DNA from: JAICKN01 sp036491415
GTDB lineage: Bacteria; Acidobacteriota; Terriglobia; Terriglobales; Acidobacteriaceae
DNA length: 22,702 nucleotides
Assembly: GCA_036491415.1 (NCBI GenBank)
Contig: DASXCC010000102.1
Coordinates: 1 to 22,702 of the forward strand
Reading direction: 5' to 3'
Positions 1 through 7,052 of this stretch are shown here, in pieces (position 1 is the first letter of the stretch; the number at the start of each line of letters is the position of its first letter). A program made the position numbers and the translations under genes. A model generated the notes under the pieces. That model was not told the DNA's origin and did no database searches. It worked only from the letters and a program-made list of their open reading frames with translations.

Positions 1-299
1 GCTTCGAGCGCAGGCAGATAATCAGGATTCATCGCCAACGCCTTGTTCAACGACGCAAGCGCTTCGTGATTTTTCTGCGATCCTTCGTAAGCGAGACCCT
101 GAAACAGCCACAGTCTCGGATCGCGCGGCGATTGTTTCAACGCGGGTTCGAGCAATTGCAACACGCGCGCGAAATCTTGCCCGCGCAATGCCATTTGAAT
201 TTCCTGCAGGGAATTTTGCGCAGGAGCGCCCTGCGCGAATCCGGAAACAGAAAACAGTAAAGCCAATATTAGAGTTGCGGATTTTTCCCAAGCAGGCAT
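1..299 (-). CDS. TPR-repeat protein with signal peptide, 3' end outside the window
   Basis: The minus strand reads without a stop from an ATG at 299 to the window edge, giving 99 residues of an incomplete protein. Residues 7-23 form a hydrophobic signal peptide with a likely cleavage after GFAQ, so the product is probably exported to the periplasm. From about residue 31 it shows TPR-like helices, including W-L-F-x-G-L-A-Y-E-G and A-L-A-S-L-N-K-A-L followed by M-N-P-D-Y, which are typical TPR A/B helix residues. The start lies only 11 bases after the GH31 stop, so the two genes probably share a transcript. No strong Shine-Dalgarno is seen directly before the ATG. A precise function cannot be assigned; TPR proteins usually act as scaffolds. 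Confidence 0.75.
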   Translation of the reverse strand, partial: MPAWEKSATLILALLFSVSGFAQGAPAQNSLQEIQMALRGQDFARVLQLLEPALKQSPRDPRLWLFQGLAYEGSQKNHEALASLNKALAMNPDYLPALE

Positions 300-310
300 G
301 CGGCCACGAA

Positions 311-2539
311 TCAGAATTTCACCTCTATCTTACGTCCATCGAATTCTGCGTGGCGAACTGTATCCTGCAACTTCACTTCAATTTTGCGCTTAGTTGGAGA
401 CAACATGCGCGAGCCATTCGCCAAGTGCATCGTGAGAGTGCGTTGCTCATCGTTCCAATCCATCTGCACCCCCATCCAATCGCCCTTGCGATAATTGAAT
501 GACCGGCCGTCGTCTTCGTACAACGAGAACGAACCATCAGCGCCTGGATAAATCGTAACCGAAAGCGGCGCGTCGGATTTCTCTTCCACAAATTGTTTTA
601 CCGGGCCCAAGGGAAGAACAGCTACGGCACTCACGTAGATGGGAATGGTTTCCAGATCGACCGGCTTGGTCACTTCGCGGCCTCCATCCACAGGTTCATT
701 CGTCCAGAAGTCGTACCATGTTCCTTTTGGCAGATACACCTTCCGCGATTTCACTCCCTGCTCAAAAACCGGAGCGACGAGAATGTCCCCGCCCCACAAA
801 TACACATCACTGCACGCTACCGCTCTCGGATCATCCGGATAATGCAGCCACAGCGCGCGCATGATCGGCATGCCCGTAAGCGAGCACTCGCGCACCGCGC
901 TATACAAATAAGGAAGCATGCGATAACGCAGCTCTAAATATTTTCGACAAATAGGTTCGACACGCTCATCATGCAACTGACTGGCATCGGGGGTGCCCGC
1001 GCCATCGTAACTGCGAATCTCCACCGGCCCAGGATCGCCGGTGTTCCATCCCCAAGGCAGGCGCAGCTTCCATGTACGCCCGTGGCAACGGAACAACGTG
1101 CAGAAGGCCCCGAATTGAAACCAGCGCAGGTAAAGCTCGGCAGTAAATTCTTTCGTCGGAACAAAACCGCCAATGTCCGTCCCCCAATATGGAATCCCCG
1201 TCAACGCCGTGTTGATGGCGATGGGAACATGCGTCTTCAGCGTCTCCCACAACGAGAACACATCGCCCGACCATAAGAAGGAGGCGAACCGTTGCATTCC
1301 CGCATAGCCATTACGATGCAGCGCATACGGCCGTTCATTCGGACGATCAATCTGCGGCCCTTCCCAATACATGCGATTGCGCGTCAACCGCGACTTGATG
1401 TTGAGCGGATCACCTTCGTCCGGCCACCAACCGTCAACACCTTCCGCAAAAACTTTGCGATGCGCATCCCAATAGCAGCCTGCTTCAGCTTCATCAAAGC
1501 GAGTGACGTTGCAGGGATCATGCGCGCGCCCGTTGAGTTCGTCAGACAAAATCACCGCGTGCAGTACAACTTTGAAATGATCGTCATGAAGATCGGAAAT
1601 CATCTTCTCGTGATCCGGAAAGACTTTGGTGTTCCAGGAAAATGATCCATTTTCCGTATTCCAGCCGGAAGGACAAAATCCGGTGCTCAAATAAATGAGC
1701 GCGTCGCAGGGCAGCTTCTTTTCGCGAAAGGTTTTCGCCTCGTTCAAAATTTCTTCGCGGCTGGTCAGCGTGCGGTGCGACTGCTGGAATCCTAAGCTCC
1801 ACAACGGAGGCAGCTCTGCATGGCCCGTAAGCCGTGCATATTCAGCCATGATGATTTTCGGATCGCTCGACCCGACAAAGAAAATATCCAGCGGAAAAGG
1901 ATGGTCGGCGGCAACAGGAGTGAATTTGCTTTCATCGCCGGTGAAATCAAAAGTCCCGTAAGGCTGATGGATGAACATCGCCCAGCCTGAGGTGCCAATC
2001 AACCAGGGAATCGCCACGCGCGCGCCGTGGGTGCGCAGTTTGTATCCGCCCTGGCCGTTGCCCATCTCGTCGGTGGAACCGCGGCGATCAAACTGGGGGC
2101 CGCCTTCGCCTAATCCCAATAAAGGTGCGTCTCCCGTTTCGAAGCTCAATACACCGCTGCTTTCATCTGCTTTCAACTTCTGCAGCGGCTTACCTTCTGC
2201 GGAGGTAATCGTGAAGGCTAAAGGATCATGAAAGACGGCAACATTCAAATTGCCGCTACGCACCGAACCCGTCGCCGACTGTGCTCCCAATTTTTTAGCT
2301 GGAGTTCCCCATGTTTCCTGCACCAGCGATCCATCGGATGCAATCGCAGCCACGTGACCGTCTTTTACCGGAAGAACGCTCAACCTTACCGTATGCGGGC
2401 TGATCGTCGCAATTTGGATTTCGAGATTCCCCGCACTCGACATAACCGTTTGCGCGAAGAGGTTGGTTCCCCGGGGCAAAATCATTGCTGCCGACGCAGC
2501 GCCCATAGCTTTTAAAATTTCTCTCCGATTACGTTTCAT
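311..2539 (-). CDS. Glycoside hydrolase family 31 (alpha-glucosidase/alpha-xylosidase type), Tat-exported
   Basis: This 742-residue protein hydrolyses terminal alpha-linked glucose or xylose if it follows its family. Landmarks: N-terminal GH31 beta domain with L-G-L-G-E-G-G near residue 143; a TIM barrel with WWPDEGD holding the likely nucleophile Asp374; WSGD with the likely acid/base Asp426; the family block GTDIGGF around residue 455; then a beta-sandwich region (WGGDILVAPV) and a DUF5110-like C-terminus (YEDDGRSF). I chose the ATG at 2539 because it opens directly on a twin-arginine signal (NRREILKAMGAAS). An in-frame ATG at 2638 would add 33 residues of poor signal character and almost no leader. 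The downstream TPR gene is 11 bases away. Substrate cannot be read from sequence; the neighbouring GH127 suggests plant cell wall glycans. GH31 assignment is firm, substrate is open. Confidence 0.93.
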   Translation of the reverse strand: MKRNRREILKAMGAASAAMILPRGTNLFAQTVMSSAGNLEIQIATISPHTVRLSVLPVKDGHVAAIASDGSLVQETWGTPAKKLGAQSATGSVRSGNLNVAVFHDPLAFTITSAEGKPLQKLKADESSGVLSFETGDAPLLGLGEGGPQFDRRGSTDEMGNGQGGYKLRTHGARVAIPWLIGTSGWAMFIHQPYGTFDFTGDESKFTPVAADHPFPLDIFFVGSSDPKIIMAEYARLTGHAELPPLWSLGFQQSHRTLTSREEILNEAKTFREKKLPCDALIYLSTGFCPSGWNTENGSFSWNTKVFPDHEKMISDLHDDHFKVVLHAVILSDELNGRAHDPCNVTRFDEAEAGCYWDAHRKVFAEGVDGWWPDEGDPLNIKSRLTRNRMYWEGPQIDRPNERPYALHRNGYAGMQRFASFLWSGDVFSLWETLKTHVPIAINTALTGIPYWGTDIGGFVPTKEFTAELYLRWFQFGAFCTLFRCHGRTWKLRLPWGWNTGDPGPVEIRSYDGAGTPDASQLHDERVEPICRKYLELRYRMLPYLYSAVRECSLTGMPIMRALWLHYPDDPRAVACSDVYLWGGDILVAPVFEQGVKSRKVYLPKGTWYDFWTNEPVDGGREVTKPVDLETIPIYVSAVAVLPLGPVKQFVEEKSDAPLSVTIYPGADGSFSLYEDDGRSFNYRKGDWMGVQMDWNDEQRTLTMHLANGSRMLSPTKRKIEVKLQDTVRHAEFDGRKIEVKF

Positions 2540-2641
2540 GCGTGTTGATCGCAGTCCTCGTGAACGCCGATTGTGGGTACGAATTTTGATTGGGCTTGGT
2601 CGCGAAAATTGCCGGAACGGCAGCGAAAAACCAGGCAACTA

Positions 2642-2673
2642 ATTGTAAGTCACAAAATCGAGAAAACGTTTAA
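2642..2673. promoter_or_regulatory. Divergent control region: AAACGTTT palindrome with a possible minus-strand -10
   Basis: The perfect 8-bp palindrome AAACGTTT sits at 2664-2671, preceded by GA, so GAAAACGTTT resembles a LacI-family operator with its central CG. On the minus strand TACAAT (2642-2647) is a good -10 for the GH31 gene and would place the palindrome over its -35 region. Toward the plus strand, TAAAAT (2708-2713) is a possible -10 for the VCBS gene. A second copy of the palindrome lies before the GH127 gene. No LacI-type regulator is encoded in the window, so the binding protein is inferred. Confidence 0.35.
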
Positions 2674-2748
2674 TTTCTGTTAGACTTTTTTGCATATCTC
2701 GGTGGGATAAAATCATCCTAGTCGAGCTCTTTTTTCGATCCATTTTGG

Positions 2749-4521
2749 ATGAAAATCACCCGCCGTACTTTCGTCCTAACTTCGATGTTAGCCTCCGCTT
2801 CGGGCGCGATTGCCCAAGTCGCAGAGCGCAGTGTAAAAGCCCAGGCGAAGCCGCCCGCTTCCGGCCGTCCCTTTGAAACAAACTTTGTGGATATCGCGCA
2901 GCAAGCGGGATTGATTCAGCCGGTCATCTACGGCGACCCCAACAACACCGAATACATTCTGGAAGCCGTCGGCTGCGGTTGCGCTTTTCTTGACTACGAC
3001 AACGATGGATGGATGGACATCTTCATGCTTGGCGGTAAGCGCCTGAACGGAACGCCCGACGGAGCAACCAATCGCCTTTACAAAAATAATCGCGACGGCC
3101 GCTTTACCGATGTAACCGAAAAAGCCGGCTTGCATAATGTGGGATGGGCGGCTGGAGTATGCGTCGGCGATTACAACAATGACGGTTTTGAAGACATCTT
3201 CTGCAGTTATTACGGTCAGAACAAACTTTATCGCAATAACGGCGACGGCACGTTTACTGACGTCACCGAAAAATCTGGATTGTTGAGCAGCGCCGTTCGC
3301 TGGGGCGCAGGCTGCACCTTTTTGGACTATGACCGCGACGGCAAACTCGATCTGTTCGTTTCAAACTATCTGCAATTTGATAAAGACCATGTGCCTAAAC
3401 CCGGTGGCGCCTGCAACTGGAAAGGTGTTCCTGTAGAGTGCGGACCGCGCGGATTGCCCACCGCATACCACTCGCTCTACCACAACAACGGCGACGGCAC
3501 ATTCACCGATGTCAGCGAGAAGGCTGGCATCTCACAGCTGCGCGAGAGTTATGGGCTTAGCGTAGTAGCCGCCGACTTCGACAACGACGGTTGGCCGGAC
3601 ATTTTTGTCGCCTGCGACTCCACACCCAGTCTGTTGCTTATGAACAATCATGACGGCACTTTCCGCGAGGAAGGCGTATTGCGCGGCGTTGCCCTCAGCG
3701 ATGATGGAATGGAACAAGCCGGCATGGGAATCGGCATTGGCGATTACAACCTCGACGGTTCGCTCGATCTGTTCAAAACCCACTTTGCCGACGACACAAA
3801 CGGACTATTCCGCAACGATGGCAAAGGGAATTTCGACAACACAACACTCACCGCGAAAATCGGCGTGGAAACACATTACATATGCTGGGGCGCGGGTATT
3901 GTGGATCTCGACAACGACGGATGGCCCGATCTTTTTATGGTCACGGGCACGGTCTATCCACAGATTGAAAAACAGCTTCCACATTACCCAAAGCTCACGC
4001 CGCGCGTGATCTTTCGCAACCTGGGAAACGGAACTTTCGAAGAATTGAGCGAAGAGGCCGGCCCGGGCATCGCCGCAAAACACTCCAGCCGTGGATGCGC
4101 TTTTGGCGACTTCGACAACGATGGCGACCTCGATATTCTCATTGTCAATCTCAATGAACCGCCGTCGCTTCTTCGCAATGATCTTCCTCACCATGATCCT
4201 CACACCCGTCATTGGCTCAAGCTGAAGTTGCTGGGCACAAAATCAAACCGCAGCGCGATCGGTGCGCGCGTCGTTGTGCATTATGGAAAGAAAGTTCAGG
4301 TGCAGGAAGTTCTGAGCCAGTCGAGTTTCTTTTCCGTCAGCGACAATCGGTTGCACTTCGGCTTGGGCGATGAAAAAATCGCGGACGTGGAAATCCGTTG
4401 GCCGAGCGGCCTCGAAGAAAAATTCAAGGCCGTCCCCGCTGATCAAATCCTGGTCGTAAAAGAAGGAAGCGGCATCGTCACCGGCACCGCGTGGTCGCAG
4501 GCCTTTACGCCTAAGACCTGA
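2749..4521 (+). CDS. CRTAC1-like VCBS/FG-GAP repeat protein with ASPIC/UnbV C-terminal domain
   Basis: A 590-residue exported protein. The N-terminus (TRRTFVLTS then a hydrophobic stretch ending GAIAQ) is a twin-arginine-like signal. Seven calcium-binding VCBS/FG-GAP loops of the D-x-D/N-x-D-G type follow, beginning near residues 82, 141, 193, 276, 332, 386 and 454 (for example DYDNDGWMDIF and DFDNDGWPDIF), which predict a seven-bladed beta-propeller. Residues about 497-570 match the ASPIC/UnbV domain (AIGARVVV, then S-F-F-S-V-S-D, then IRWPSG). Such proteins are abundant in Acidobacteria and Planctomycetes; their role is generally adhesion or binding and is not established. The gene lies between two glycosidases that also carry Tat signals, so it may be a surface partner in glycan use. 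The ribosome site is weak. The start is the only ATG that includes the Tat motif. Confidence 0.92.
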   Translation: MKITRRTFVLTSMLASASGAIAQVAERSVKAQAKPPASGRPFETNFVDIAQQAGLIQPVIYGDPNNTEYILEAVGCGCAFLDYDNDGWMDIFMLGGKRLNGTPDGATNRLYKNNRDGRFTDVTEKAGLHNVGWAAGVCVGDYNNDGFEDIFCSYYGQNKLYRNNGDGTFTDVTEKSGLLSSAVRWGAGCTFLDYDRDGKLDLFVSNYLQFDKDHVPKPGGACNWKGVPVECGPRGLPTAYHSLYHNNGDGTFTDVSEKAGISQLRESYGLSVVAADFDNDGWPDIFVACDSTPSLLLMNNHDGTFREEGVLRGVALSDDGMEQAGMGIGIGDYNLDGSLDLFKTHFADDTNGLFRNDGKGNFDNTTLTAKIGVETHYICWGAGIVDLDNDGWPDLFMVTGTVYPQIEKQLPHYPKLTPRVIFRNLGNGTFEELSEEAGPGIAAKHSSRGCAFGDFDNDGDLDILIVNLNEPPSLLRNDLPHHDPHTRHWLKLKLLGTKSNRSAIGARVVVHYGKKVQVQEVLSQSSFFSVSDNRLHFGLGDEKIADVEIRWPSGLEEKFKAVPADQILVVKEGSGIVTGTAWSQAFTPKT

Positions 4522-4614
4522 TTCGCACCCAAATTTTCTTCGGATCGCGCGCTTCTAGTACATCTGTACCATGTGGGATTGCCGAGAATTGGATACCTTC
4601 GCTAGTTTCTGGAG

Positions 4615-4638
4615 TAAAATACCCAGTAAACGTTTGCT
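4615..4638 (+). promoter_or_regulatory. Possible -10 followed by a LacI-type palindrome upstream of GH127
   Basis: TAAAAT at 4615-4620 is followed four bases later by a near-perfect 14-bp palindrome (AGTAAACGTTTGCT, 4625-4638; only the third base pair is broken). Its core AAACGTTT is the same as at 2664-2671. The position just after a -10 would suit repression by roadblock. A well-spaced -35 is not evident, so the promoter part is weak. Confidence 0.35.
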
Positions 4639-4754
4639 GATTTTGCCAGATTTACGTCTCGCAGCCTTCGGCAAATTTGCAATAAAACGCAGTCATTTTT
4701 CCTTTAGGTTCTGCCCTGTGCGGACTTTCTTTTCCACTGGCGCGGATTTCAGTG

Positions 4755-4772
4755 GCGTCTCCCTTCAGACGC
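4755..4772 (+). other. Small hairpin in the GH127 leader
   Basis: GCGTCT and AGACGC form a 6-bp perfect stem around a six-base loop, about 45 bases before the GH127 start. It has no U-tract. The rest of the 293-base gap between 4521 and 4815 shows only the palindrome listed separately and a GAGGTGAT ribosome site before the ATG at 4815. Confidence 0.25.
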
Positions 4773-4814
4773 GCGCGCATGCACATACCAAACACACATT
4801 GCATGAGGTGATCC

Positions 4815-6971
4815 ATGGGCTCTAAACAAGATAACTCTAAGCAAGACAAGACGATTCAAGATAAAACAATTCAAGATAAAAACGAAAAGAACGTTTCTCG
4901 CCGCAGATTTCTCACGGCTGCAGCCACCACCACAGCAGCTTCTTTTCTTGCGCGTCCAGCGTTTTCGTTTGCGCGAGGCAATCCCGCCGCAAATCCGCTC
5001 GCTGCATTTTTTGATGACAACGCCTCTGGCGGTTCCCTTTTACCGTGGCGCGACCAGGGCGTTCTGAATACTTCCAACTCACCGTATGCGAAATTGCACA
5101 GCGTTCCCGTTCGCGCTGTCACCATTCAAGACGGATTCTGGTCTAAACGCCGCAAGACGAACGTCGACAGCAGCATTCCTTCCATGCGCGTTCAACTCGA
5201 AGAGCATGGACGCATGGACAACTACCGTCGCCTCGTCGGCAAAAGTTCCGAACCGCAAAAAGGCCCGTTCTATTCCGACTCCGACATTTACAAATGGATG
5301 GAATCGGTGGGATGGGCGCTTCAATCGGGGGATCAGCCGGAACTACACAAAGTCACCGACTCGATGATCAAGGAAGTCGTCGCCATTCAAGAACCCAGCG
5401 GATATCTGAATACTTACTTCCAGGGAGACCATGTCGCCGACCGGATGACGCCGCACATGCAGGAAGTCGGCCATGAAATGTATTGCCTCGGTCACATGAT
5501 CCAGGGCTCAATCGCTTACTATCGCGCGACTGGCGATCCTACGCTGATGAACGCAGGCATGAAGTTTGTGGATGACTTCGTGATTCCGAATTACGGGCCG
5601 GGCGCGAACCAGAAGCCCATCATCTCCGGTCATCCGGAAATTGAAATGTCGCTCATCGAGCTCTATCGCACGACCGGCAAGCATCAATACGTGGACCTCG
5701 CGGGATACATTCTGCACGGCGATGAACGCGCCCACATCGAACCGCGCGCCATCGTTTATATGTTCTGCGGCATTCCATTCACTTCTCGTACCAAACTGGA
5801 AGGGCACGCCGTGCGCGCCATGTACGCCTGCTGTGGTGCCACGGACTACTATCTCGAAACCGGCGACCAGTCTTACTGGAAGACGTTGAACACGCTTTGG
5901 GAAGATTTGTCGAAGCGGCAAATATACATCACCGGCGGCGTCGGCGCGCGCGGTGCTGGAGAAGCTTTCGGCGAGGCCTACGAACTTCCTAACGCGCAAG
6001 CCTATGGAGAAAGCTGTGCGGCCATCGGCAACATGATGTGGAACTGGCGCATGCTCGCGGCCAGCGGCGAAGCGAAGTTCACCGATGTCATTGAACGCGC
6101 GCTCTACAACGGAATCAACTCCGGCATGTCGCTTGATGGAACCACATATTGCTATCGCAATCCGCTGGCGTTCGATCCGACCGCATTTGACGGATTCCGC
6201 GGCAGCCCGAACATTCGCAATCCCTGGTATGACACGACTTGCTGCCCGCCGAACCTGGAGCGCACCTTCGCGGCCCTGCCCGGCTATTTCTATAGCACCA
6301 GCAAAGACGGCGTATATGCCCATCTGTATGACAATTCTCTGCTCGACTGGCGCCTGGAAAATGGAACGCCATTAAAGATCGAGCAGAAGACAAATTATCC
6401 GTGGAGCGGCGAAGTGAAAATGACGGTGACTCCGGCGCAGGCGACGGACTTCACTTTCTACGTCCGCATTCCTCAGTGGGCTAAAGGTGCGAAAGTTGCC
6501 GTCAATGGCCGTTCCATCGAAGACGTAAAGGCCGGTCAATATCTGCCCATCAAGCGCAACTGGAAACCCGGCGACACTGTTGCCCTGAATTTCCCCATGA
6601 CGGCGGAAGTCGTCGCGTCGAATCCTCGCGTGGCGGAAGATGCAGGCCTAGTAGCCGTGCGTCGCGGCCCGGTGATCTACTGCATGGAGCAAATGGATCA
6701 GCCAAGCGGCACGGTGCTCTCGGATATTTCCGTTCGTGTGAGCGGACAATTTGAGAACGAATATGACGGCAAACTTTTGGATGGTATTGTCGTTCTGCAT
6801 CAGACGGGGACTTCTTCGGAAACTCCCTCCGCGGATGAAGCGCTCTACGCTCCCATGAGTCCAAGCGCTCCGAAGACGCGGGCCACCAAGCTCACCATGA
6901 TTCCGTATTACGCGTGGGCCAACCGTGAGCCAACGCCGATGCAGGTCTGGTCGCGCTACTCCCGCACATAA
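4815..6971 (+). CDS. Glycoside hydrolase family 127-like beta-L-arabinofuranosidase (DUF1680), Tat-exported
   Basis: A 718-residue protein of the DUF1680/GH127 type. In characterised members a zinc-bound cysteine acts as nucleophile on beta-L-arabinofuranosides. The expected ligands are visible: Glu399 and Cys401 in GESC, and Cys476-Cys477 in TTCCPPNLER. A probable acid/base Glu383 sits in AGEAFGEAYELPN, the same 16 residues before Glu399 as between Glu322 and Glu338 of HypBA1 (recalled numbering). The alpha/alpha barrel spans about residues 95-500 and a beta domain follows. The N-terminus has a Tat motif (SRRRFLTAA, from residue 28), preceded by an odd hydrophilic extension of four five-residue repeats. 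The ATG at 4815 has a GAGGTGAT ribosome site. Together with the GH31 enzyme it suggests breakdown of arabinose-bearing plant polysaccharide or glycoprotein outside the cytoplasm. Confidence 0.92.
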   Translation: MGSKQDNSKQDKTIQDKTIQDKNEKNVSRRRFLTAAATTTAASFLARPAFSFARGNPAANPLAAFFDDNASGGSLLPWRDQGVLNTSNSPYAKLHSVPVRAVTIQDGFWSKRRKTNVDSSIPSMRVQLEEHGRMDNYRRLVGKSSEPQKGPFYSDSDIYKWMESVGWALQSGDQPELHKVTDSMIKEVVAIQEPSGYLNTYFQGDHVADRMTPHMQEVGHEMYCLGHMIQGSIAYYRATGDPTLMNAGMKFVDDFVIPNYGPGANQKPIISGHPEIEMSLIELYRTTGKHQYVDLAGYILHGDERAHIEPRAIVYMFCGIPFTSRTKLEGHAVRAMYACCGATDYYLETGDQSYWKTLNTLWEDLSKRQIYITGGVGARGAGEAFGEAYELPNAQAYGESCAAIGNMMWNWRMLAASGEAKFTDVIERALYNGINSGMSLDGTTYCYRNPLAFDPTAFDGFRGSPNIRNPWYDTTCCPPNLERTFAALPGYFYSTSKDGVYAHLYDNSLLDWRLENGTPLKIEQKTNYPWSGEVKMTVTPAQATDFTFYVRIPQWAKGAKVAVNGRSIEDVKAGQYLPIKRNWKPGDTVALNFPMTAEVVASNPRVAEDAGLVAVRRGPVIYCMEQMDQPSGTVLSDISVRVSGQFENEYDGKLLDGIVVLHQTGTSSETPSADEALYAPMSPSAPKTRATKLTMIPYYAWANREPTPMQVWSRYSRT
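4821..4880 (+). repeat. 15-bp tandem repeat (4 units) encoding the GH127 N-terminal extension
   Basis: Four consecutive 15-bp in-frame units encode SKQDN, SKQDK, TIQDK and TIQDK. The last two units differ by a single base. They lie before the twin-arginine motif, so they lengthen the cytoplasmic n-region of the signal peptide rather than the mature enzyme. Confidence 0.8.
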
Positions 6972-6986
6972 CCAACAACGCTTGCG

Positions 6987-7029
6987 GCAGGTGAATTGTG
7001 ACAACACAACTGAACTACAATTCACCTGC
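6987..7029. repeat. 13-bp perfect inverted repeat between GH127 and the cytochrome gene
   Basis: GCAGGTGAATTGT (6987-6999) and its exact complement (7017-7029) flank a 17-base spacer. The stem is strong, but no run of T follows, so a standard intrinsic terminator is doubtful. An alternative smaller hairpin, TTGTG (6996-7000) with CACAA (7005-7009), competes for the same left arm. It ends 23 bases before the next start codon, so it could be an operator or an mRNA structure in the cytochrome leader. Confidence 0.6.
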
Positions 7030-7052
7030 ACCATCTTGTACTTCCGGCTAAT

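Noticed and set aside
22..291. 89-residue minus-strand ORF at the left edge
   Set aside because: The neighbouring minus-strand frame from 299 has a signal peptide and TPR character and runs off the window, so this frame is the shadow.
4571..4825. 84-residue ORF in the GH127 upstream region
   Set aside because: It has no ribosome site or protein-like pattern and covers the promoter palindrome.
5508..6323. 271-residue antisense ORF opposite GH127
   Set aside because: It is a shadow of the conserved GH127 frame; composition is Ala/Arg/Gly biased.
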